Source: JAEHDI01 sp035455185 (GTDB lineage Bacteria; Acidobacteriota; Terriglobia; Bryobacterales; Bryobacteraceae). From it: DNA of 64,000 nucleotides. The stretch is taken from positions 6,272 to 70,271 of the forward strand of contig DATIFQ010000359.1 of assembly GCA_035455185.1 (NCBI GenBank). Reading direction: 5' to 3'. Below the pieces are notes generated by a model. It was given only the letters and a program-made list of their open reading frames with translations, made no database searches and was not told the origin of the DNA. Positions 51,654 to 60,727 of the stretch are shown here, one piece after another. The position numbers and the translations under genes are program-made. The stretch's first letter is position 1; every line of letters starts with the position of its first letter.

Positions 51654-52266
51654 AGACGTCGTCTCCTTTCCGCTTGAAAAATCGCGTGAGCCGGTCCCTA
51701 AGCTGCAACCGCGCGCGCAGAAGCCGGCTCTTGACGGCGGGAATGGATATGTTCAGCACGCCGGCCGTCTCTTCCGTGGAAAGCTCATCGATATCGCGGA
51801 GCACGAACACGGTACGAAAGATCGGCGGCAGGGCGTCGATCGCCTCGTCGAGAATCCTGCGCAACTCCTCTCTCGAATACCGTTCCTCGGGATTGTCTTC
51901 CCAGACCGCGATCTCTCGCGCTACAGTCTCTTCTCCAGTGTCGATGCCCTCGTCCAGAGACACCGTCCGTGCCGTCCTGCGCTTGCGGAGCTTCATCAGC
52001 GACTCGTTTACCGCAATTCGCACAAGCCACGTGTAGAACTTTGACTGCCGCTGGAACTCGGGCAGGTGTCCGTAAGCCTTCAGGAACGTCTCCTGAAGAA
52101 CGTCTTCCGCGTCTTCCTGGCTCTGTGTGATGTGCTTCGCAAGCCTGAAAATCTTACGCTCGTACTGGTTGACGAGTTCTGTGAAGGCACGCGCATCACC
52201 GCCCTGGGCCCGTTCTACCAGGTTCGATTCGTCAAACGTAATGGCTTGCGTGGAAGGCTGGCCCAT
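51640..52266 (-). CDS. ECF-type RNA polymerase sigma factor
   Basis: A 208-residue ECF sigma factor. Region 2 contains ARAFTELVNQYERKIFRLAKHITQSQEDAEDVLQETFLKAY and region 4 contains LPPIFRTVFVLRDIDELSTEETAGVLNISIPAVKSRLLRARLQL, as in SigE/RpoE-like ECF factors. The start is ATG 52266 or the in-frame GTG three bases upstream; GGAGGAG lies about 12-15 bases before. The partner anti-sigma gene overlaps its 3' end by 14 bp. On the minus strand TAAGAT lies about 20 bases before the ribosome site. It is transcribed divergently from thrS, about 110 bp away. Confidence 0.92.
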   Translation of the reverse strand: MGQPSTQAITFDESNLVERAQGGDARAFTELVNQYERKIFRLAKHITQSQEDAEDVLQETFLKAYGHLPEFQRQSKFYTWLVRIAVNESLMKLRKRRTARTVSLDEGIDTGEETVAREIAVWEDNPEERYSREELRRILDEAIDALPPIFRTVFVLRDIDELSTEETAGVLNISIPAVKSRLLRARLQLRDRLTRFFKRKGDDVFAYL

Positions 52267-52375
52267 CACGGACCCGTGTTCTCCTCCTTCAATCTTAGCG
52301 CGGAAGCCGGCCGCGGCGCTGCCGCAGCGCGACGGACGAAAGTGGAGCCTGTGTTACGCTGAAAATTCAGCCCTT

Positions 52376-54316
52376 ATGAGCACCATCAGTGTCACTCTGC
52401 CGGATGGCAGCCGGCAAGAGCATCCGGCGGGTGTCCGTCCCATCGATATCGCCAGAAAGATCGGATCGCGCCTCGCCGACGAGGCCGTCGTCGCGCGCGT
52501 TAATGGGAGCCTGTACGACCTGACGCGCCCCCTTGAATCGGATGTAACACTCGAAATCCTGACGACGAAGAACCCGGAAGCCCTCGAAGTCTACCGCCAC
52601 TCCACCGCTCATTTGATGGCTGCCGCCGTGCTCGAACTGTATCCAAGTACGAAGCTCGGGATCGGGCCGCCGATCGACAACGGTTTCTACTACGACTTCC
52701 TGCGCAACGAGCCGTTCACGCCGGAAGACCTCGAGAAAATCGAGGCCAAGATGTGGGAGCTTCAGGGGAAGGACCTGCCCTACGAGCGCAAGCTCACGCC
52801 CAAGGCAGAAGGCCTGAAGAAGTACGCCGAAATGGGCGAGCAGATGAAGTGCGAGCTGATCGAGGAACGCGCCGACGACATGTTCTCCGAATACACCCTG
52901 GGCCCGCATTTCATCGACTTCTGCCGCGGCCCGCACCTTCCTTCCACCTCGCGGATCAAGGCGTTCAAGCTGCTCTCCGTCGCCGGCGCGTACTGGCGTG
53001 GCGACGAGCATAGCCACCAGATGCAGCGCATCTACGGGACGGCTTTCTTTACCCGGAAGGAACTCGAGGCCTACCTGCGTCAGCTTGAGGAGGCCAAGAA
53101 GCGTGATCACCGGAAGCTCGGCAGGGAACTCGACCTGTTCAGCATCCAGGAACTGGCCGGTCCGGGGCTTGCGTTCTTCCACCCCAAAGGCGGAGTCGTC
53201 CGCAAGCTCATCGAGGACTGGATGCGCGACCAGTATGTCGCCCGCGGATATTCGCTCGTCTACACTCCCCACGTGGCCCGTGCAGACCTCTGGAAGACGT
53301 CCGGCCACTACAACTTCTACGCCGAGAACATGTTCGCCCGGATGGAGTTGGACGACGCCGAGTATCAGCTCAGGCCCATGAACTGTCCGTTCCACATCCT
53401 CATCTACCAGGACAGGATGCGAAGCTACCGGGACCTGCCAGTCCGCCTGGGCGAGCTCGGCACCGTCTACCGGTACGAACGCTCCGGCGTCATGCACGGG
53501 CTGTTGCGTGTCCGCGGCTTCACGCAGGATGACGCTCACATCTTCTGCGCGCCCGAGCAGATCGAAGATGAGATTGTGAACTGCCTTCAGTTCGCGGTGG
53601 ACGTGCTGAGCACCTTCGGTTTCGACTCGTACGAAGCGGAGTTGTCAACCTGGGACGGCGGCAAGAGCGGGAAGTACGACGGCTCGCCGGATCAGTGGCA
53701 GCTCGCAGAGAGCGCACTCCACAAGGCGACGGACCGCCTGAGCATGAAGGTAAAAGTGATACCCGATGAGGCGGCCTTCTACGGCCCGAAGATCGACGTC
53801 AAGCTTGTCGACGCCATCGGCCGGCTTTGGCAGCTTTCCACGGTACAGTTCGACTTCACGCTGCCGAGACGCTTCGGCCTCGAGTACATCGCCGAGGACG
53901 GTAAGGCACACCAGCCGCTGATGGTGCACCGCGCCCTGTACGGCTCGGTGGAGCGGTTCTTCGGGATTCTACTCGAACACTATGCCGGTGCCTTCCCGGT
54001 GTGGTTGGCGCCGGTGCAGGCGGCGGTGTTGCCGATCACCGACCGGCATGTCGACTACGCCAAGCAGGTCGCCGAACGTCTCAAGGCCGCCGGTGTCCGC
54101 GCGCACCTCGACGACCGTAACGAAAAGGTCAACCTCAAAATCCGTGAGGCGCAATTGCAGAAGGTGCCTTACATGCTGGTGGTGGGCGACCGCGAAGCGC
54201 AGAACGGAACGGTCTCGGTGCGGAACCGGAAGCACGGCGATCAGGGAGCCAAACCCGTCGAGGAGTTCCTTGCGGCGATCAGATCACTGATCGAGACCAA
54301 GTCCGTTTCCGAGTAG
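52376..54316 (+). CDS. thrS: Threonyl-tRNA synthetase
   Basis: A 646-residue class II synthetase charging tRNA-Thr. Domains in order: TGS (ISVTLPDGSRQEHPAGV), editing domain with HSTAHLMA and CRGPHLPST, catalytic core with class II motifs and zinc ligands (LRPMNCPFHI; VRGFTQDDAHIF; MVHRALYGSVERF) and C-terminal anticodon-binding domain (VWLAPVQAAVLPITDRH). The length is normal. ATG 52376 is chosen from a longer frame because the TGS domain begins there. Its 3' end overlaps the convergent kinase gene by 38 bp. No T-box or other leader element is seen in the 110-bp upstream gap. Confidence 0.96.
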   Translation: MSTISVTLPDGSRQEHPAGVRPIDIARKIGSRLADEAVVARVNGSLYDLTRPLESDVTLEILTTKNPEALEVYRHSTAHLMAAAVLELYPSTKLGIGPPIDNGFYYDFLRNEPFTPEDLEKIEAKMWELQGKDLPYERKLTPKAEGLKKYAEMGEQMKCELIEERADDMFSEYTLGPHFIDFCRGPHLPSTSRIKAFKLLSVAGAYWRGDEHSHQMQRIYGTAFFTRKELEAYLRQLEEAKKRDHRKLGRELDLFSIQELAGPGLAFFHPKGGVVRKLIEDWMRDQYVARGYSLVYTPHVARADLWKTSGHYNFYAENMFARMELDDAEYQLRPMNCPFHILIYQDRMRSYRDLPVRLGELGTVYRYERSGVMHGLLRVRGFTQDDAHIFCAPEQIEDEIVNCLQFAVDVLSTFGFDSYEAELSTWDGGKSGKYDGSPDQWQLAESALHKATDRLSMKVKVIPDEAAFYGPKIDVKLVDAIGRLWQLSTVQFDFTLPRRFGLEYIAEDGKAHQPLMVHRALYGSVERFFGILLEHYAGAFPVWLAPVQAAVLPITDRHVDYAKQVAERLKAAGVRAHLDDRNEKVNLKIREAQLQKVPYMLVVGDREAQNGTVSVRNRKHGDQGAKPVEEFLAAIRSLIETKSVSE

Positions 54317-54827
54317 CGGTCCCCAGCGGGCTGCCTGTCGTCAGGTACTTCTCGACCTTCGCCAACGCGGTGTCGATGGGAAGTGTGCTATCCACCGTCA
54401 CACCCTCGCTGAAAAACGGGTAACCGGACACAAGTTCGATCACGCGCTCGGGCGTCAGATCGATGCCCGGATGGTTCCCCCAACGCTGTTGCGCCCGCTC
54501 GACTGCGATCTCGGGAGGAACCGTGCATTCAATCAGGTAGAGCGCCGCTCCGGCCCGCCCGGCGGCCTCTTCAAGGTCGGATCGGTCCTCCGCGCGGCCA
54601 TAGCACGCGTTCACAATGACAGTCGCGCCGGATGTCGCCAGCAACTCCGCTCCAAGGTGCATGGCTCGGTACGCGACAGCCCGGTCCTGGCGCGTATGCG
54701 CCGAGTCCGGCAGCAGGCGGACACGGACCGCATCCATTTCGAGATGTACAATCCCCCGCCGCGAGGCCAGCAGATCGCCGAGAGTCGACTTGCCGGAACA
54801 CGGCGGTCCGGAAACGACGATGATCAT
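54279..54827 (-). CDS. P-loop kinase-like ATP-binding protein
   Basis: A 182-residue protein with Walker A VVSGPPCSGKSTLGDLLA at the N-terminus and the architecture of small AAA_33/zeta-toxin-like kinases: VHLEMDAVR (acceptor Asp), TVIVNACYGRAEDR, and LIECTVPPEIAVERAQQRW (lid Arg). Such proteins phosphorylate small molecules or RNA ends; the substrate is unknown. No antitoxin partner is nearby, so a toxin role is unlikely. It follows the penicillin acylase gene with a four-base overlap (54824-54827), in the same direction, and its 3' end overlaps thrS by 38 bp. Confidence 0.75.
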   Translation of the reverse strand: MIIVVSGPPCSGKSTLGDLLASRRGIVHLEMDAVRVRLLPDSAHTRQDRAVAYRAMHLGAELLATSGATVIVNACYGRAEDRSDLEEAAGRAGAALYLIECTVPPEIAVERAQQRWGNHPGIDLTPERVIELVSGYPFFSEGVTVDSTLPIDTALAKVEKYLTTGSPLGTATRKRTWSRSVI

Positions 54828-57049
54828 TCCTCGGTCGGAGTGAATCGTAGTGTCTCCTTTGCCTCAATGTTGCGGAACTGCATACGGAAACTCCGACCCT
54901 CGAGGTACGACTTCCATTGGTCGCGGTAATGCCGCGAGAGCACTTGTCCGGACTGGCCGAAAGGAATGTTCAGGACGGAGCGGTCGAGATCCGAGAAGTC
55001 GACAACCATCCTCATTGACGGGCCGACTCGCGGCACGAAGCGGACCTGTTTCACCGTCGTCGGTGCGCCTCCGAATGGAACCGGTCCGAAGTTGAAGTAC
55101 TTCCCAGCAAGCGGAAGTTGCCCGGCAATGGGATGGTTGATACCCAGCTGGTTGTAACGCCCGTAGTCCCATTTCGTCACATCGCGGCCTTGTGTACGCT
55201 GCCCTTCCGCGATCGCGTTTGCCAGGTTGCTGACAAGAAGCTTGTCCCAATCGCCGGCCCATTCCGGCGGGCGTGTGCGAAGCAACCGTTCAACGACGGC
55301 CCGCGACATCTCGTAGGAATAGACGACCCCTTTGCCCGGAGAAGCGCGCTCGGCGAGGGCCCTGCACACATGCTGGCTCGCGAGTTCGGCGATCAACGCC
55401 GCCGCCGAACCGTTCCGCATCTGGCCGTCGAAATCTCGAAGTAGCTTCGCCGCCTCATCGACCGGAGCGCCTTTCGCGCCGCGACGGCCACATGCCGCGG
55501 CGATCTCGCGGGCGAGGTAGTGATGAAACGCCGAGTACTCGTCCGTCTGGAGCCGCAGCGTATCCTCCGTCGACCATCCTTTCCGGGATGACAGCCGCGC
55601 ACGAATCTGGTTCGCGCGGTAGGGAGACGAAAAATTCCCGCCGACTCGGTAGGGGTAATCTTCCGGGAACGGATTCTGATTCGCGCTGATGATGATACCC
55701 GAAGCCGGGTTGAAGACGGACGGAAGCTGCTCAAACGGAATGAACCCCCGCCATTCGAACTCACCGAAGCTGCCATCCACCGGGACATCGCCGGAGTAGT
55801 TCGCACGAATCGGGAACCGGCCGGCTGCTTGGTAGCCGATGTTGCCGTCGAGATCGGCATACACGAAGTTGGAGCCGGGGGCTGGAAGACGCGCCAGGGC
55901 GGCTCGGAATTCGCCCCAGTTGCAGGCGCGGTCGAGGTCGAGGATCGGATATTGAAACCCACCCGATTCGGCTGGCGCCCAACGCACCGAAAGATAACGG
56001 CCGCCTTGCGACAGAAAGATCGGTCCGTTCCGGGTGACCCAGGTTACCAGTTGCTCCGGTCTTCCGTCCCTCACCCGGATGACCTCACGCTCGGGACGGG
56101 CAGTCTCGACCTGGCCACGATAAACGTAGCTTCCGCCGGCAGGATCGAACTTTTCGACATAGAGGTCCTGCACGTCAAACTGCAAGTTCGTGACCGACCA
56201 GGCGATGCGCTCGTTGTGGCCGATGATGACCCCGGGCAGCCCGGGAAGCGACACTCCGGAAACGTTGAGTCCCGGCGCCTTCAGGTGCACCATGTACCAA
56301 GTTCCCGGCACCGAGTACTCGAGGTGCGGGTCGCCGGCAAGCAGTGCCTTCCCTGTGGCGGTGCGTGATCCCGCGATCGCCCATGCATTGGAGCCGGGTT
56401 GGAACTCCGAGCCGCTGCGCACGGGAAAAAGTGCTTCGACCTTTTGACGGTCTCCGCCGGCAAGCAGGTTCTCCTTGCGTAACTCGATCTTCCACATTGA
56501 TGAGAGCATGCTCTCCATTTGCAGCGCGGACAGAATCGTATCGACCACGCTCCACGGGCGCGGCTCGTACCGCAGCAGCGTAAACTCGATGGGAAGCTGT
56601 CTGCGGTGCGTTTCGATGAAGAAGTTCACGCCGCCGGCGTAAGCGGCCAACGCCGTACGATCGTTCTGAGTGATGGCCTTGTAGTGCTCCTCAGCGACAC
56701 GGCGCACCCGCATCTGCCGGGCTTCGCGGTCGGAATTCAGCGCACCCGGTCCGACAATCTCGGCCAGTTCGCCGGCCGCGAGGCGGCGAATCGCATCCAT
56801 TTGCCAGAGGCGGTCTTGCGCCGTCACGAACCCTTGAAGGAACAGAGCGTCCTGCTCGGAGGCTGCGGATATGTGAGGCACGCCCAGAGCGTCTCGTGTG
56901 ACCGTCGCCTGGGCCTCGATGGGCGCTGTAAGCGAGCCGGAGGTCACCGGTAGCGGCCGCCAGACGAACCAATACACACCGATGAGCGCGGCGGCCAGCG
57001 CAACCGCAATGGCCAAGTTTATATACTTGAGAATCCGATGGCTGGCCAC
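54824..57049 (-). CDS. Penicillin acylase family N-terminal nucleophile hydrolase
   Basis: A 741-residue exported Ntn-hydrolase. An N-terminal helix (YINLAIAVALAAALIGVYWFV) anchors or exports it. The precursor is expected to self-cleave between G219 and S220 (QPGSNAWAIAG), giving the small chain and the large chain whose Ser is nucleophile; the following GDPHLEYSVPGTWY and HNERIAWSVTN are family signatures. Members hydrolyse amides such as penicillin or acyl-homoserine lactones; the substrate is unknown. GTG 57049 is preferred over TTG 57097 because TACAAT lies six bases upstream and the upstream residues are not conserved. It overlaps the kinase gene by four bases. Confidence 0.88.
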   Translation of the reverse strand: MASHRILKYINLAIAVALAAALIGVYWFVWRPLPVTSGSLTAPIEAQATVTRDALGVPHISAASEQDALFLQGFVTAQDRLWQMDAIRRLAAGELAEIVGPGALNSDREARQMRVRRVAEEHYKAITQNDRTALAAYAGGVNFFIETHRRQLPIEFTLLRYEPRPWSVVDTILSALQMESMLSSMWKIELRKENLLAGGDRQKVEALFPVRSGSEFQPGSNAWAIAGSRTATGKALLAGDPHLEYSVPGTWYMVHLKAPGLNVSGVSLPGLPGVIIGHNERIAWSVTNLQFDVQDLYVEKFDPAGGSYVYRGQVETARPEREVIRVRDGRPEQLVTWVTRNGPIFLSQGGRYLSVRWAPAESGGFQYPILDLDRACNWGEFRAALARLPAPGSNFVYADLDGNIGYQAAGRFPIRANYSGDVPVDGSFGEFEWRGFIPFEQLPSVFNPASGIIISANQNPFPEDYPYRVGGNFSSPYRANQIRARLSSRKGWSTEDTLRLQTDEYSAFHHYLAREIAAACGRRGAKGAPVDEAAKLLRDFDGQMRNGSAAALIAELASQHVCRALAERASPGKGVVYSYEMSRAVVERLLRTRPPEWAGDWDKLLVSNLANAIAEGQRTQGRDVTKWDYGRYNQLGINHPIAGQLPLAGKYFNFGPVPFGGAPTTVKQVRFVPRVGPSMRMVVDFSDLDRSVLNIPFGQSGQVLSRHYRDQWKSYLEGRSFRMQFRNIEAKETLRFTPTEE

Positions 57050-57055
57050 TCCGCA

Positions 57056-57061
57056 ATTGTA
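57056..57061 (-). promoter_or_regulatory. -10-like box of a likely leaderless promoter
   Basis: TACAAT on the minus strand is followed by six bases and GTG 57049 of the penicillin acylase gene. The divergent CNNM-type gene starts 36 bases away. No clear -35 box. Confidence 0.4.
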
Positions 57062-57096
57062 CTGAAAAGCGTCCAGCCCGCCGCCCGGTGACCTCA

Positions 57097-58440
57097 ATGG
57101 AAGAAGTTTATTACGGTTACCGTTTTCTTGTGCTGGCGCTCATCATCGGCGCGAATGCCTTTTTTGCCGGCTCCGAGGTCGCGCTGCTTTCCGTTCGTCC
57201 TTCGCGGCTGAGAGAACTCGCTGAGGAGGGCAGCGTCGGAGCGCAGGCAGCGCTCAGAGTGCTGGCCAACCCTGAGCGGCTGCTATCGGTGGTCCAGGTC
57301 GGCGTGACGCTTGCGAGCCTGGGCCTTGGATGGGCGGGCGAGGACACGCTCTTTCGCTTTATTAGTGGCGTGTTTCATCCGGTGCTCACTCCGGCGACCG
57401 AGAAGATCCTCCACGCAGTGAGCTTTTTCCTGGCCTTCCTGGTGATGGCCTTCTTCCATGTCGTGGTCGGCGAAGTCGTACCCAAAAATCTTGCGATAGA
57501 GAAAGCTGACCGGCTTGCCATCCTAGTTGCTCCGGCGCTGCTGTTGTTCTACAGAGTCTCGGAGCCTTTCGTTTATGTGATCGAGCGCTCCGCCGCAGTT
57601 CTTTCCAGGATGTTGGGACTGCGGGGCGAGCCGCGTGGAGGCGGGCATTCCACCGAGGAACTGAAACTGATCATCAGCGCGAGCCGTGGGGAAGGCAACC
57701 TGCCGAAGTTCGAGGAGAACGTCATCCACCGCATCCTGGACCTGCCGGACTTAGTCGTGCGCGAAATCATGGTGCCTCGCAACGATATCGTCTCGGCGCC
57801 TGTTGATTCGAGCCTCGACGAGATCCTCCGCAAGATGATCGAGCACCAGTACTCGCGCTTGCCTGTTTACGAGGACCGCCCCGAGCAGATTGTCGGGTAC
57901 CTCCATCTGAAAGACGTCGCCCGCGCGAGAGAGGAGCTTCGAACCTCCGGACTGCCTCGGATGCCTTCGCCAAGGCTTCGCCTCCGGTCCCTGTTGTACA
58001 AGCCCCTGGTTGTGCCGGAGACCAAGCCGGCAAGCCAGCTCGTGGACGAATTCCGCGAGGGCCATGTTCACATCGCGATGGTCGTGGACGAGTTCGGCAC
58101 GATTGTCGGTATGGTCACCTTCGAGGACGTCATCGAGCAGGTCTTCGGCAAAATCGAGGACGAGCACGACCTTCGCACCCAGCCACCCGCGTTGGAAGCG
58201 CTTGCCGCCGACGTCGAAGGCACGATCACGATCCGCGACCTGGAAATGCAGTACGGAATCGAGTTGCCTGCCGGTGCGGGCTTCGAGACCCTGGCGGGCT
58301 TTCTCCTTTATCACCTCGGCTACATTCCAAGGCCTGGCGACGTGGTCGAGTATGGTGGACGCCGTTTCACCGTACTCGAAATGGAGCGGAACCGCATCGC
58401 GCAAGTCCGGATCGAGAAGGTCGAGGGAGACACTGCCTGA
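57097..58440 (+). CDS. CNNM/CorC-type transporter-associated protein (hemolysin family)
   Basis: A 447-residue protein with a CNNM (DUF21) membrane domain of four helices (residues 1-180), a pair of CBS domains (about 200-330; IMVPRNDIVSAPVDSSLDEIL; MVVDEFGTIVGMVTFEDVIEQ) and a C-terminal CorC_HlyC domain (about 355-440). Bacterial CNNM proteins are magnesium transporters or efflux regulators controlled by ATP-Mg binding at CBS domains. It is annotated as hemolysin-related only for historical reasons. ATG 57097 is chosen; an in-frame GTG at 57088 is alternative. It is divergent from the acylase gene and its stop is six bases from the convergent GH gene. Confidence 0.9.
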   Translation: MEEVYYGYRFLVLALIIGANAFFAGSEVALLSVRPSRLRELAEEGSVGAQAALRVLANPERLLSVVQVGVTLASLGLGWAGEDTLFRFISGVFHPVLTPATEKILHAVSFFLAFLVMAFFHVVVGEVVPKNLAIEKADRLAILVAPALLLFYRVSEPFVYVIERSAAVLSRMLGLRGEPRGGGHSTEELKLIISASRGEGNLPKFEENVIHRILDLPDLVVREIMVPRNDIVSAPVDSSLDEILRKMIEHQYSRLPVYEDRPEQIVGYLHLKDVARAREELRTSGLPRMPSPRLRLRSLLYKPLVVPETKPASQLVDEFREGHVHIAMVVDEFGTIVGMVTFEDVIEQVFGKIEDEHDLRTQPPALEALAADVEGTITIRDLEMQYGIELPAGAGFETLAGFLLYHLGYIPRPGDVVEYGGRRFTVLEMERNRIAQVRIEKVEGDTA

Positions 58441-58446
58441 AGGCCC

Positions 58447-59430
58447 TCAACGCCCGCCGCGGAGATACCAGCGGGCCAGGACGTCCATGGCGGGCTTACC
58501 CCACGGAGTGTGAGAGCCGTCCTCGGGTCCGCCAAAACCGTTGCTACCCACCTTCCACCAGTAAACACCATGGAACCAGGGCTTCCGGTAGAACGCCTTG
58601 AGGACGGCATCGTAGCAGCGAGCCTGCTCTTCGAGTGACAGCTTTCGGGGCGTCTCGTCCCACGGCTGACGGTTCGACCCCTCGAGACTGGCGAAGCCGG
58701 CTTCCGTGAAGATGACCGGACGGTGGTATTTCCGGTGGACCGATTCGATTTTCCCGACGACAGCGCCCGTCGAGAGGTCGTCGGGCAGCGGATAGTATTG
58801 GTTCAATCCGATGTAGTCGAGAGCGTCCCAAAACGGCAGATTCTCGAATTCCTCGCCCCAGTTGGCAGCATAGACGAGGGGACCTGCGTAAATTGTGCGA
58901 ACCCGTGCGATAACCGCCCGCCAATGCTTCTCGTGACGGGTCACCCGGGAGAGTTCGACGCCGACACAAAACACGTCGGCCCGAATCCGTGAAGCGAGTG
59001 AGGCGTAGTGGCAGATGAAGGCGTCGTACTGAGTGAACCACGGCTCCAAATCGGCGGGCGAGGAGAAGTCGAGGTCACCGGGGTAGCCGCGGCGGACCCA
59101 AAGTTGCGGTTTCAGCAATACCTTGATGCCGCGTTCGTGGGCCAGGCGGGCAACCCGCACGACCGACCCGTCCTTCTCCCATATGCGATTGCCGCCAAAA
59201 CGGATGACCGGGGTGTCGCGGCGAGCGAAGCCGTAAGGAATGATCGCGACCGCGTTGATACCGTACGCAGGCAGCTTCGACAGGATTGCCGCGGAGCGGT
59301 CCGAGGCGTAAACATCGGGCCATTCCGAAGTGAAGTTCACGCCGCGCTGGAAGAAGAGTCCGGGGCCGGGTGACACTCCCAGCAAGAGAAGACAGGCCGC
59401 CATGAGGGCGGCGACGGCCGCGTATCTCAT
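58447..59430 (-). CDS. GH113-like glycoside hydrolase
   Basis: A 327-residue exported TIM-barrel protein. The signal peptide is at 1-20. Two glutamates in clan GH-A positions are visible: E159 (FCVGVELSR, acid/base) and E243 (VIFTEAGFAS, nucleophile), with GGVYWWKVG-like HGVYWWKV near the C-terminus. This pattern fits GH113, known for beta-1,4-mannanase activity. The start is ATG 59430, six bases before the anSME-type gene stop, so both form an operon. The barrel is complete. Substrate not proven. Confidence 0.75.
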   Translation of the reverse strand: MRYAAVAALMAACLLLLGVSPGPGLFFQRGVNFTSEWPDVYASDRSAAILSKLPAYGINAVAIIPYGFARRDTPVIRFGGNRIWEKDGSVVRVARLAHERGIKVLLKPQLWVRRGYPGDLDFSSPADLEPWFTQYDAFICHYASLASRIRADVFCVGVELSRVTRHEKHWRAVIARVRTIYAGPLVYAANWGEEFENLPFWDALDYIGLNQYYPLPDDLSTGAVVGKIESVHRKYHRPVIFTEAGFASLEGSNRQPWDETPRKLSLEEQARCYDAVLKAFYRKPWFHGVYWWKVGSNGFGGPEDGSHTPWGKPAMDVLARWYLRGGR

Positions 59431-59435
59431 GGAAT

Positions 59436-60632
59436 TCAATAGGGGCTGATGGCTTGGAGTTCCTGGGCGCCCGCCTGGCGGAGAAGCCGTTCGACTTCCT
59501 TCTTCAGCGGCGACACGCTCTTGCCGAAGATCATCTTGTAGGCCTGGCAAAAGTAGTCGAGGTCCTCGAAATTGTGCCTGGGGCCGTGCCGGAACTTCGG
59601 ACAACCGGCGTGGCAGATCGACTGGTACTCGCAGACCTGGCACTCGGGGTGGGCGATCGTCTTTTTGCTCGCGAAACTGTACCGGCGCTGGCGGCGCGCG
59701 ATCTCGGGCCACGAGTCAATCAGGATATTCCCGAGCTTCCAGTCTTTCTCGACAAAGAAGTCGCAGGGGTAGATGTCCCCGTTGTACTCGACCACGACGT
59801 AGCTGTCACAGGTCTCGTGCATCGTGCAAGTGCCGGGTTTCTGGCCGGCGAGTGCTTCGGCGAGGTTGTCAAAGAAGCGGATGCGCGCTTTCCGGCGCTC
59901 GGGCCACCATAGGTCGAAAGTCTCGCAGAGAAACCGGCCGTACTGTTCCGGCGTGATCGTGAACGGCAGGCGGTTGCCGTTTCCGTCGAACTCGGCCAGC
60001 GGAATGTACTGCACGAAGTCGATTCCGAGACTGCGGAAGAACCGATAAATCTCCTTCGGCTTCTCGACATTCGCTTGGCTGAGCACGCAGAGGACATTGA
60101 AATCGACCTTCTCCTTCTGGAGCAGCTCGATTCCCTGCATGACTTTCTTCCATGTCCCGCGCCCCTGCTTGTTAAACCGGTACAGGTCGTGAACCTCTTC
60201 GGGGCCGTCGATCGAAACTCCCACGAGCCAGTTGTACGTGCGGAACAACTGGCACCAGCGCTCATCGATCAGGATGGCATTGGTCTGGATGGCGTTGCTG
60301 ACGTTTTGCCCCCCGCGGCCATGCTGCTGCTGCAAATCGACCAGCTTTTCGAAAAACGGGAGTCCCGCGAGGGTCGGCTCGCCGCCCTGGAAAGCGAAGA
60401 CGCTGTTCGGATAGGAATAGAACAGGTAGGTGTCGACCAGCCGTTCGAGGGTGTCCGCTGTCATGCGGCGCGCGGGAAGTTCCTTGTATGGGTCCGCCTC
60501 GCGGTCGAGATAGAAACAGTAGGCGCAGTCGAGGTTGCAGACCGCCGAAGCCGGCTTGATCAACAGCGACGTGATCCTAGGCGTCGTTCCCAGCCCCTCT
60601 CCCAGAATGGGGAAAGGCGCTCCGTTTCCCAT
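59436..60632 (-). CDS. Anaerobic sulfatase-maturating-type radical SAM/SPASM enzyme
   Basis: A 398-residue radical SAM enzyme with CxxxCxxC at C32, C36, C39 (CNLDCAYCF), FAFQGGEPTLAG, and a C-terminal SPASM pattern (CTMHETC, YPCDFFVEKDWKLGNI, CQVCEYQSICHAGCPKFR) typical of anSME, which converts a sulfatase active-site Cys or Ser to formylglycine. No sulfatase is in this window; the partner gene is a GH113-like hydrolase. The start is ATG 60632, six bases after a -10-like TACACT. An in-frame extension to 60737 is unlikely. Cytoplasmic. Confidence 0.85.
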   Translation of the reverse strand: MGNGAPFPILGEGLGTTPRITSLLIKPASAVCNLDCAYCFYLDREADPYKELPARRMTADTLERLVDTYLFYSYPNSVFAFQGGEPTLAGLPFFEKLVDLQQQHGRGGQNVSNAIQTNAILIDERWCQLFRTYNWLVGVSIDGPEEVHDLYRFNKQGRGTWKKVMQGIELLQKEKVDFNVLCVLSQANVEKPKEIYRFFRSLGIDFVQYIPLAEFDGNGNRLPFTITPEQYGRFLCETFDLWWPERRKARIRFFDNLAEALAGQKPGTCTMHETCDSYVVVEYNGDIYPCDFFVEKDWKLGNILIDSWPEIARRQRRYSFASKKTIAHPECQVCEYQSICHAGCPKFRHGPRHNFEDLDYFCQAYKMIFGKSVSPLKKEVERLLRQAGAQELQAISPY

Positions 60633-60638
60633 ACCGTG

Positions 60639-60644
60639 AGTGTA
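60639..60644 (-). promoter_or_regulatory. -10-like box of a likely leaderless promoter
   Basis: TACACT on the minus strand is followed by six bases and ATG 60632 of the anSME-type gene. No Shine-Dalgarno is visible. Confidence 0.4.
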
Positions 60645-60727
60645 GCATCCGGTCACGGGACAGCCTCCGGTTCCACAGTCACAGCCCACCGTTCCCTGAC
60701 GGTGTAGGATTGCGGGTAGCACGAGCC

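Noticed and set aside
54279..54827. Zeta-toxin reading of the small P-loop kinase
   Set aside because: No epsilon-type antitoxin or other small partner is adjacent and the gene follows an acylase; an ordinary small-molecule kinase is more economical.
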